Assembly: GCA_963837485.1 (NCBI GenBank)
Contig: CAWINP010000004.1
Span: forward strand, 620,001 to 684,000
Source: Solirubrobacter sp963837485
GTDB taxonomy: Bacteria > Actinomycetota > Thermoleophilia > Solirubrobacterales > Solirubrobacteraceae
Direction: 5' to 3'
DNA length: 64,000 nucleotides
In this document: positions 39,084-46,030 of the stretch, in pieces
Layout: each line of letters starts with the position of its first letter
Numbering within the stretch: the first letter of the stretch is position 1
The notes under the pieces: generated by a model
What the model saw: only the letters and a program-made list of their open reading frames with translations
What the model was told of the DNA's origin: nothing
Database searches by the model: none
Made by a program: the position numbers and the translations under genes

Positions 39084-40672
39084 TGCCCGGTCCGTTGCAC
39101 CAGGACTTGATCATCATCGGCAGCGGCGCCGGCGGCGGCACGCTGGCCCGGCACCTCGCGGCCTCCGGCAAGAAGATCCTCGTGCTCGAGCGCGGCGGCT
39201 GGCTGCCGCGCGAGCCGCAGAACTGGCTGGCCCGCGACGTCTTCGTCGACGGCCGCTACGTCTCCGCGGACACCTGGTACGACGAGCACGACAATCCGTT
39301 CCAGCCCCAGGTCCACTACTTCGTCGGCGGCGCGACGAAGCTCTACGGCGCCGCGCTGTACCGCTTGCGGGCCGAGGACTTCGGCGAGCTCGCGCACTAC
39401 GACGGCGCCTCGCCCGCGTGGCCGCTCGCCTACGAGGACATGGAGCCGTACTACACGGACGCCGAGCGCATGTACCAGGTCCACGGCGCGCGCGGAGAGG
39501 ACCCGACGGAGCCGCCGGCGAGCGCGCCGTACCCGTTCCCCGCGGTCTCGCACGAGCCCCGCATCCAGCAGCTCGCCGACGACCTCGCGGCCGCGGGACA
39601 CACGCCGTTCCACGCGCCCTGCGGGATCATGCTCGACGAGTCCAACCCGCCGTACAGCGCGTGCGTGCGCTGCAACTCGTGCGACGGCTTCCCGTGCGTC
39701 GTGCACGCGAAGTCCGACGCCGAGGTGCTCGGCATCCGCCCGGCGCTCGAGCACCGCAACGTCGCGCTGCTGACCGGCGCCAGGGCGACGCGGCTGCTCA
39801 CCGGCGCGCACGGCCGCAGCGTCACCGGCGTGATCGTCGAGCACGAGGGCGAGCAGAAGGTGTTCACCGCCGACATCGTCGTCGCCTCCTGCGGCGCCGC
39901 GAACTCGGCCGCGCTGCTGCTCGCCTCCGCCGACGAGCACCACCCCGACGGGCTGGCGAACGGCTCCGGGATGGTCGGCCGCAACTACATGTTCCACAAC
40001 AGCCGCGCCGTGCTCGCCCTGTCGCGCGAGGAGAACCCGACGGTCTTCCAGAAGACGCTCGGGCTCAACGACTTCTACTTCGGCGCGCCCGGGTTCGAGC
40101 ACCCGCTCGGCAACATCCAGATGGTCGGCAAGTCGCAGGCGCAGATGTTCCGCGGCGAGCGGCCCGGCGCGACGATGCTCGCGCCCGAGTGGACGCTCGA
40201 GAAGGTCGCCCGCCACGCCGTCGACTTCTGGCTCTCGACCGAGGACCTGCCGCGGCTGGAGAACCGCGTGACGCTCGCGCGCGACGGGCGCATCCGGCTC
40301 GCCTACGAGCCCAACAACCAGGTGCCCAAGGAGCGCCTCTACCACGCGCTCAAGGACCTGCTCGGCAAGGTCGGGATGCACGAGCACCACCTGCACGAGC
40401 GGCACGCGTACCTCAAGAACGACATCCCCGCGGCGGGCTGCGCGCACCAGGCGGGCACGTGCCGCTTCGGCCGCGACCGGGCCACGAGCGTGCTCGACGT
40501 CAACTGCCGCGCGCACGAGATCGACAACCTCTACGTCGTCGACACGAGCTGCTTTCCGAGCATCGGCGCCGTCAACCCGGCGCTGACCGCGATGGCGAAC
40601 GCGCTGCGCGTCGGCGACCACCTGCTCGAGCGTCTGGGGGTCGCGCGCCCGTCCGTGGCGGTGGCGGCATGA
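39083..40672 (+). CDS. GMC-family oxidoreductase with four-cysteine motif (copy 1)
   Basis: This 529-residue flavoprotein has the FAD-binding motif IIGSGAGGGTLARHLA near the N-terminus and the C-terminal GMC pattern (CAHQAGTCRFG; DTSCFPSIGAVNPALTAMANA). Residues 194-205 form C-x2-C-x2-C-x4-C (CVRCNSCDGFPC), a pattern seen in cluster-bearing or membrane-linked sugar dehydrogenases, suggesting an iron-sulfur or metal centre. No signal peptide is present. It probably oxidises an alcohol or sugar and passes electrons onward. Its ATG overlaps the zwf stop (TGATG). The copy at 54011 shares most of its sequence. Confidence 0.9.
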   Translation: MPGPLHQDLIIIGSGAGGGTLARHLAASGKKILVLERGGWLPREPQNWLARDVFVDGRYVSADTWYDEHDNPFQPQVHYFVGGATKLYGAALYRLRAEDFGELAHYDGASPAWPLAYEDMEPYYTDAERMYQVHGARGEDPTEPPASAPYPFPAVSHEPRIQQLADDLAAAGHTPFHAPCGIMLDESNPPYSACVRCNSCDGFPCVVHAKSDAEVLGIRPALEHRNVALLTGARATRLLTGAHGRSVTGVIVEHEGEQKVFTADIVVASCGAANSAALLLASADEHHPDGLANGSGMVGRNYMFHNSRAVLALSREENPTVFQKTLGLNDFYFGAPGFEHPLGNIQMVGKSQAQMFRGERPGATMLAPEWTLEKVARHAVDFWLSTEDLPRLENRVTLARDGRIRLAYEPNNQVPKERLYHALKDLLGKVGMHEHHLHERHAYLKNDIPAAGCAHQAGTCRFGRDRATSVLDVNCRAHEIDNLYVVDTSCFPSIGAVNPALTAMANALRVGDHLLERLGVARPSVAVAA

Positions 40673-40682
40673 CCCGGCGGCG

Positions 40683-40895
40683 GTCGGCGGGCGGTTCGTC
40701 TCGCGGCACCCGAACGTGATGATCTCGAGCACGAGCTCCGCGTACGACCTCACGATCGCGGGCACCGCCTCGGTGCATTATGCATTGACAGTGATGACTG
40801 TCGCCGCGGTCGCGCTGCTGCCGCTGGTGCTGCTCTACCAGGGCTGGGCCCACCACGTGTTCCGCAGCCGCGTCTCGGCGCCGCGGGACGACTGA
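40683..40895 (+). pseudogene. cydB remnant: C-terminal end of cytochrome bd subunit II
   Basis: About 70 in-frame codons match the end of CydB: VGGRFVSRHPNVMISSTSS, LTIAGTASVHYALTVMTVAA and LVLLYQGWAHHVFRSRVS, ending at TGA 40893-40895. The rest of the gene (about 270 codons) is missing and the fragment joins the GMC stop directly. A start at the ATG 40719 would give a 58-residue one-helix peptide, but a deletion remnant is the simpler reading. It belongs to the common CydB type, unlike the full cydB at 50251, whose C-terminus differs. Confidence 0.75.
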
Positions 40896-40897
40896 CG

Positions 40898-42148
40898 ATG
40901 ACGTGGGCGCGCCGCTTCCGGCTGCGCGAGTACCTGCGCGGAAGCTTGTGGTTCCTCCCCCTGATCGCCGCGGCGATGGGGCCGCCGCTGGCGGCCGCGT
41001 GCGTGGCGCTGGAGGGCGACGTCGAGCTCCCCGTGCAATGGCAGTACTCCGCCGGGACGGCGAGCACCCTGCTGACGTCGATCGTCGGCGCGATGGTCGC
41101 GCTCACCGGCTTCGTGGTCACGCTCGGCGTGCTGATCGTGCAGATGGCGACCGGCACGCTCTCGCCACGCTTCATGCGGCTCTGGTACCGCGACCGGCTG
41201 CAGAAGGCGGTGCTCGGCCTCTTCCTCGGCACGCTCACGTTCTCGTTCGCGCTGCTGCGCAACGTCGAGAGCGACGCGGTTCCCAACCTCGGCATCACGC
41301 TCGCCGGACTGCTGGTTCTGACGGGGCTGATCCTGTTCCTGCTCTACTTCGATCGCTTCGTCCACCGGTTGCGCCCGGTCGTCGTCGCGTCGCTGGTCGG
41401 ACGCGAGGGCGCGCGCGTATTCGCCGAGACCGACGGAGCCGCCGCGGCCGGTCCGCAGCTCGCGCGGCCGGCGGGACCGCCGTCGCTGGTGGTCGACTGC
41501 GGTGACGCGGGCGCGATCCAGGCGGTGGACGAACGCGGCCTGCTCGCCGCGGCCGTCCGCGGCGGATGCGTGATCGGGCTCTGCCATCCAGTGGGCGACT
41601 TCGTCACCCGCGGCACGCCGTTGCTCGAGGTATGGGGTCCGCCGGGCCTCGATGCCCGGCGCCTGCGCGGCATGATCGCGCTCGGCCACGAGCGCACGCT
41701 CGAGCAGGACGCGGCGTTCGCCCTGCGGATCATGGTCGACATCGCGCTGGCGGCGCTCTCCCCCGCCGTCAACGCGCCGACGACAGCGGTGCAGGTGATC
41801 AACTACGTCGAGGAGCTGCTGCAGCGCATCGGGGAGCAGGCGTTCGGTGCCGGCAAGCTCCTGCGCGACGCGGACGGGTCGGCGCGCGTCATGCTGCGAG
41901 GGCGTGGCTGGGAGGAGTACCTCGAGCTCGGCGTCGTCGAGATCCGCGTCTATGGCGCCGGCGCTCCGCAGGTGACGCGCAGGCTGCGCGCGGCCCTCGA
42001 GAGCCTTTCCGAGCGGGTGCATCCGGCGCATCGTGCGGCGGTCGCCGAGCAGCTGGCGCTGCTTGACGCGGCGGTTTCCGGCTGCGAGCCCGACGAGGCG
42101 TCGCGCGCCTACGCGCTGCACGCCGATCGCCAAGGAATCGGCGGGTAG
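40898..42148 (+). CDS. DUF2254 family membrane protein
   Basis: This 416-residue protein has four N-terminal transmembrane helices (LRGSLWFLPLIAAAMG; TLLTSIVGAMVALTGFVVTL; KAVLGLFLGTLTFSFALL; LLVLTGLILFLLYF) and a conserved cytoplasmic half with GCVIGLCHPVGDFVTRGTPL and RTLEQDAAFALRIMVDIALA. The PAVNAPTTA segment is also characteristic. The family is widespread in bacteria, with no established function; a channel or envelope-stress role is often supposed. It starts 2 nt after the cydB remnant. Confidence 0.88.
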   Translation: MTWARRFRLREYLRGSLWFLPLIAAAMGPPLAAACVALEGDVELPVQWQYSAGTASTLLTSIVGAMVALTGFVVTLGVLIVQMATGTLSPRFMRLWYRDRLQKAVLGLFLGTLTFSFALLRNVESDAVPNLGITLAGLLVLTGLILFLLYFDRFVHRLRPVVVASLVGREGARVFAETDGAAAAGPQLARPAGPPSLVVDCGDAGAIQAVDERGLLAAAVRGGCVIGLCHPVGDFVTRGTPLLEVWGPPGLDARRLRGMIALGHERTLEQDAAFALRIMVDIALAALSPAVNAPTTAVQVINYVEELLQRIGEQAFGAGKLLRDADGSARVMLRGRGWEEYLELGVVEIRVYGAGAPQVTRRLRAALESLSERVHPAHRAAVAEQLALLDAAVSGCEPDEASRAYALHADRQGIGG

Positions 42149-42150
42149 CG

Positions 42151-42726
42151 TCAGGCTTCGAGGATCTCGAGCACGCGGACTTCGGCGCCCGTGCGCTCGC
42201 GGATCGCATCGGGGTCGACGTGCTCGCGATAGACGCTCGCCTCGGCGCCACGGGCGATGACGACGACTTTGGCGGCCGGGAACAGCGCGAGCGCGTCCTC
42301 GATCGCATGCGCGGGGTTGCGGTCGCCGACGTGGCCGGCGGCACGGACGCCGGCGCGGCGCAGCGCAGCGACGGTGTCGGCCTCCACCCGGCGGGCGTGC
42401 AAGTAATCCGGGCGCTCGGGCGCCACGATCATGATCGACGTGACCGGTCCCGACGCGTCGAGCACCTGCTCGGCGGTCATCGGCGCCGTGCAGACGACGA
42501 TCGCGCGGCCCGCCGGCGCGACGACGTCCGGCTGGTCGCCGGCGCCGGCCACGCGCGTGACATCGACCGCGATCCCGGCACCGATCGCCGCGACCGCAGC
42601 CACGCAGAGCACGACGAGCCAGACGTCGTCGGTCTCCGCGATCGCGATGATGCCGAGCACCATCACGAGGATCGCCCCGACGGCCAGGAGAAAGAGCTTC
42701 GGTTCGGCGATGCGCGAGCGGGACAT
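42151..42726 (-). CDS. Membrane protein with universal-stress-like cytoplasmic domain
   Basis: This 191-residue protein has two transmembrane helices (LFLLAVGAILVMVLGIIAIA; VVLCVAAVAAIGAGIAV) and then about 120 residues of alternating beta-strands and helices (RAIVVCTAP, VTSIMIVAPERPDYL, HAIEDALALFPAAKVVVIARG). The last part resembles the nucleotide-binding half of universal stress proteins. The ATG at 42726, after GAGGGTG, is preferred to one 13 codons upstream. Function unknown. Confidence 0.65.
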   Translation of the reverse strand: MSRSRIAEPKLFLLAVGAILVMVLGIIAIAETDDVWLVVLCVAAVAAIGAGIAVDVTRVAGAGDQPDVVAPAGRAIVVCTAPMTAEQVLDASGPVTSIMIVAPERPDYLHARRVEADTVAALRRAGVRAAGHVGDRNPAHAIEDALALFPAAKVVVIARGAEASVYREHVDPDAIRERTGAEVRVLEILEA

Positions 42727-42873
42727 GCCGTGCACCCTCGCGCGCGCGACCTTGGCGCGCATCACCCGATCGAGACGATCTCGTCCGCGGCCTCGAGGCC
42801 GGCGGGGCTAGGCGCGTGCGCTCGCGCGGGCATCGTCTGAACCGGGCGAACGCCGCTCAGCTAGAGTCGAGCC

Positions 42874-43554
42874 GTGAGCGAGCCGCTGCGGGTCGCCTTT
42901 GCCGACGACAGCTACCTGGTGCGCGAGGGAATCGGTCATCTGCTCGAGACCGATCCGCGCATCGAGCTCGTCGCGATCTGCGACGACGGCGACGCCCTGC
43001 GCGCGGCGATCGCCGACGGCGAGCCCGACGTCGTGGTGACCGACATCCGCATGCCGCCGTCGGGAGACGACGAGGGCATCCGGATCGCCACCCTGCTGCG
43101 CGAGACGCGCCCCGGCGTCGGCGTCGTCGTCGTGAGCCAGTACGCCGACCCGCGCTATGGGCTCGCGCTGCTGGGCGACGGCTCCGACGGCCGCGCGTAC
43201 CTGCTCAAGGAGCGCCTGAACGACCGCGAGCGCCTGATCTCGGCCATCCAGGCGGTCGCCGACGGCGGGTCGGTGATCGACCCGAAGGTCGTCGAGGCGC
43301 TGATCGCCGCGCACATCCACGAGGAGCGCTCCGCGCTCGCCGATCTCAGCCAGCGCGAGCTGGAGATCCTCAGCCTGATCGCCCAGGGGCAGAGCAACCA
43401 GGCGATCGCCGAGTCGCTCGTGCTCACCAAGCGCGCGGTGGAGAAGCACATCAACGCGATCTTCGTGAAGCTCGGGCTGACCCAGAACGAAGAGGTCAGC
43501 CGCCGCGTGAAGGCGGCGCTCATCTACCTGTCCGAAGAGCCCCCCGGCGACTGA
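42874..43554 (+). CDS. NarL/LuxR-family response regulator
   Basis: A 226-residue protein starting at GTG. The receiver has the acidic pair ADD, phosphoacceptor Asp57 (VVVTDIRMPP) and the conserved Lys in YLLKER. The C-terminal LuxR-type helix-turn-helix is LSQRELEILSLIAQGQSNQA followed by LVLTKRAVEKHINAIFVKL. The insertion SGDDEG after the phosphorylation site is shared with the paralogue at 43948 (TMTDEG). No kinase is adjacent. A CATCGTCTGAACCGGG sequence 43 bp upstream also occurs near 45918. Confidence 0.92.
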   Translation: MSEPLRVAFADDSYLVREGIGHLLETDPRIELVAICDDGDALRAAIADGEPDVVVTDIRMPPSGDDEGIRIATLLRETRPGVGVVVVSQYADPRYGLALLGDGSDGRAYLLKERLNDRERLISAIQAVADGGSVIDPKVVEALIAAHIHEERSALADLSQRELEILSLIAQGQSNQAIAESLVLTKRAVEKHINAIFVKLGLTQNEEVSRRVKAALIYLSEEPPGD

Positions 43555-43631
43555 AGCTGGCGCCCCGGCGCTCGCACCGGCATGCGGGCAGGGTGGCCGC
43601 GCGCCGGCGAACGGGCCAGGCTCTCGGCTCG

Positions 43632-44000
43632 ATGCCGTTCACCTACCGCGACGGTGATGGCGGAGCCGTCCTGGTCCTCAGGGGCGCGGTCGATCGCGCC
43701 CAGGCCCGCGCGCTCGACACGGTGCTGCGCGAGGTCGCGCTCTCGGCAGTCCCGGCGGCGGTGGTCGACATCTCCGGCGTCGACGAGGTCAACGGCGCGC
43801 TGCTCGGCGTACTGGTCCGGGCGACCCGCTGGATCGGCTGGCGCAACGGGCGCACGGTGATCGTCTGCCGAAGCGACGAGCTCCGGCGCGGGCTGGAGGT
43901 CGCCGGCCTGGACCACCTCGCGGACGTGCGCGCCGACTGGCCCGAGGTCAGCGAGGACCTGTGCGCCGGATCTCGGTCAGGAACACCAGTGCGGCCTTGA
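43632..44000 (+). CDS. STAS-domain protein
   Basis: This 122-residue protein has a single STAS fold: YRDGDGGAVLVLRGAVDRAQ, then AAVVDISGVDEVNGALLGVL, then a final helix RRGLEVAGLDHLADV. The usual phosphorylated Ser/Thr in the DLSxVxxLDSSGL loop is replaced around DEVNGALLG, so it may not be a switchable anti-anti-sigma factor. It lies between two paralogous response regulators, and its 3' end overlaps the second by 53 nt. Start MPFTYRD at 43632. Confidence 0.72.
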   Translation: MPFTYRDGDGGAVLVLRGAVDRAQARALDTVLREVALSAVPAAVVDISGVDEVNGALLGVLVRATRWIGWRNGRTVIVCRSDELRRGLEVAGLDHLADVRADWPEVSEDLCAGSRSGTPVRP

Positions 44001-44628
44001 CGCGCTTGCTGACGTCCTCGGAGTCGGTGAGGTCGAGCTTGAGGAAGATCGAGTTGATGTACTTCTCGACCGCGCGCTTGGTCAGCACGAGCGACTCCGC
44101 GATCGCCTGATTGCTCCTGCCCTGGGCGATCTGGGCGAGCACCTCGCGCTCGCGCGGCGTGAGCGCGGCGAGCGGCGAGGCGCCTTCGCGCTGCTTGACC
44201 TTCACGAGGCCGTCGACGAGCTTGGGATCGACGACCGAGCCGCCGGCCGCGACGTCGCGGATCGCGGCCCACAGCTGCTCGCGGTCCCGCACGCTCTCCT
44301 TGAGCAGATAGCCGCGTCCGTGGGAGCCGCGGTCGAGCAGGGCGAGAGCCAGCGCGGCGTCGGAGTACTGACTCAGCGCGATCACGCCGACCGGCGAGCG
44401 CTCACCGCGCAGGCGCACGGCGAGCCGGATGCCCTCGTCGGTCATCGTCGGCGGCATGCGGATGTCAGTCAGCACGACGTCCGGGCTCTCGCGCTCGATC
44501 GCCCGCTCGAGCTCCTCCAGATCGCGGCAGCCGGCGACCAGCTCCAGGTCGGGCGCGCTGGCGACGATCCGCTCGAGTCCTTCGCGGACCATCAGATTGT
44601 CCTCGGCGATGACCACCCGGATCGGCAT
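43948..44628 (-). CDS. NarL/LuxR-family response regulator
   Basis: A 226-residue paralogue of the regulator at 42874, in opposite orientation: receiver with AED, Asp55 (VVLTDIRMPP) and YLLKES, then LTPREREVLAQIAQGRSNQA and LVLTKRAVEKYINSIFLKLD. Both end with a matching segment (VSKRVKAALVFLTE versus VSRRVKAALIYLSE), so they stem from one duplication. No histidine kinase is adjacent. Confidence 0.92.
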   Translation of the reverse strand: MPIRVVIAEDNLMVREGLERIVASAPDLELVAGCRDLEELERAIERESPDVVLTDIRMPPTMTDEGIRLAVRLRGERSPVGVIALSQYSDAALALALLDRGSHGRGYLLKESVRDREQLWAAIRDVAAGGSVVDPKLVDGLVKVKQREGASPLAALTPREREVLAQIAQGRSNQAIAESLVLTKRAVEKYINSIFLKLDLTDSEDVSKRVKAALVFLTEIRRTGPR

Positions 44629-44697
44629 CTGACGCAGCGTCCGGCCCAGCGGGAGCAGGCGACATCGCCCGGTCGGGGTGACTCAACGAACGAATGT

Positions 44698-44713
44698 GTC
44701 AATACGCATTGAC
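44698..44713. promoter_or_regulatory. GTCAAT-N4-ATTGAC inverted repeat
   Basis: Perfect 6-bp arms, AT-rich, lie at the 3' end of the DUF1254 gene (stop at 44718) and 70 bp upstream of the response regulator start at 44628. It could be an operator of the regulator or a weak terminator. Confidence 0.35.
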
Positions 44714-44717
44714 GCGC

Positions 44718-45920
44718 TCATCCGTCGCGCACGACCGCCGGCGGCGTCCAGCGCCGCTCGAGCGCCTCCTCGCCCGGCCACGTCAGCCGCAGCATGAGCT
44801 CGAACGCACCCGGCGGCGTGGGCAGCCAGTTCGGGGCGCCCGCCGCGCGCGGCGCGGCGGTCTGGATCCGGATCGCGAGCGCGCCGTCGCGGGCCAGCGC
44901 GAGCCCGCCGGCGGTCGCCCAGCTCGACGCCGCCCCGTTCCTGCCGTGCGCCGCGAGCGACCAGAACGCGTGCACCGGGGGCAGCGCGCCGTCCTCGAAG
45001 CGCAGCACGTAGCGATGGCGCCCCGACAGCGGGATGCCGGCCGCATCGGTGCGCAGGCGCGCGTTCAGCCGATCGGTCGCCGGGCGATGGACGACCCCGG
45101 CGTAGGCGGCCGCGGCGCGGGCGTCGCGATCGTCGCCGTAGCGCCCCGCCGCGTAGCACGTCTCCCAATGGCCGGGGAGGCGCTCGAAGAGCTCGGCCGC
45201 GGCCGCGCGCACGCGCTCGCGCCCGCGCGCCGCGCCGGTCTCGAGCGCGGCGGGATCCGCGGGCCGCTCCGGCGGCCCGGCGGCGTGCAGGGCCGTCAGG
45301 CGGTCCAGCTCGGCGAAGAAGGCGCCGGCGTCCATCGCGTCCACGTCGGCGCGCGCGAGCTCGCGCGGCGGTGAGCCGGCCGTCGGCGAAGTCCGGCGGT
45401 TCCGCTCGCTCAGCGGCCGCACGTCGAACCCGGCCTGCACCGCGCGCGCCGCGTCGGCCCCGCGGCCGGCGTGGATCCGGATCGACAACCAGACGAAGCG
45501 CGCCGGCGCGGCGATCGGGATCACGCCGGAGGGCAGCGCGCCGCTCCAGGCCGGCCCCACGATCGCGAACGCGCCGGCGCCCGTCCCGGTCGTCCGCGGG
45601 CCCACCGACGCGAAGACCTCGGCCCACACGTCCACCAGCGACGCGGCGTAGTAGCGGCCGTGCGTGGCGGGCACCGACAGCACGACGGGCTCTTCGGCGA
45701 GGTCCAGCCACGCCGAGCTGCACAGCAGGTCGGGGTCGCCCTCCTCGGGCTCCGATGCGTGCACGAGCCGGTTCGGGGGTGCCTGCACCCGCAGCCTCTC
45801 CATCAGCACGAGCGGATAGCCGAACACGTACGCGGCCTCGGCGGACGCGGCGGCAGAAGGCGACGGCAGCTGGATCGACATCCCTTGCCAGATGGTGGCG
45901 CGTGCCGCCGGCGTCGACAT
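44718..45920 (-). CDS. DUF1254/DUF1214 domain protein
   Basis: A 400-residue protein. Residues 25-150 fit DUF1254 (EAAYVFGYPLVLMERLRVQ; GRYYAASLVDVWAEVFASVG) and 290-395 fit DUF1214 (RYVLRFEDGALPPVHAFWSL; NWLPTPPGAFELMLRLTWP). Such proteins are widespread, often exported, and not functionally defined. No signal peptide is visible here. The start may be the ATG at 45920 or one 13 codons later (45881); the first lies inside a repeated intergenic motif, which favours caution. Confidence 0.85.
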   Translation of the reverse strand: MSTPAARATIWQGMSIQLPSPSAAASAEAAYVFGYPLVLMERLRVQAPPNRLVHASEPEEGDPDLLCSSAWLDLAEEPVVLSVPATHGRYYAASLVDVWAEVFASVGPRTTGTGAGAFAIVGPAWSGALPSGVIPIAAPARFVWLSIRIHAGRGADAARAVQAGFDVRPLSERNRRTSPTAGSPPRELARADVDAMDAGAFFAELDRLTALHAAGPPERPADPAALETGAARGRERVRAAAAELFERLPGHWETCYAAGRYGDDRDARAAAAYAGVVHRPATDRLNARLRTDAAGIPLSGRHRYVLRFEDGALPPVHAFWSLAAHGRNGAASSWATAGGLALARDGALAIRIQTAAPRAAGAPNWLPTPPGAFELMLRLTWPGEEALERRWTPPAVVRDG

Positions 45921-45959
45921 CGTCTGAACCGGGTGAGCTTGTGAAACGTGGCGCGGGGT

Positions 45960-45984
45960 GCCAGCCGCCCCGCGATCGGCTGGC
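45960..45984. promoter_or_regulatory. GCCAGCCG/CGGCTGGC inverted repeat upstream of LuxR ATPase gene
   Basis: Perfect 8-bp arms around 9 nt, 46 bp upstream of the ATG at 46031. It is a candidate operator or leader hairpin in the divergent region. Confidence 0.4.
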
Positions 45985-46030
45985 GTACGCCCCTTGCGCG
46001 CCGGCGCGTCCGCGATGGATGCTGCAACCG

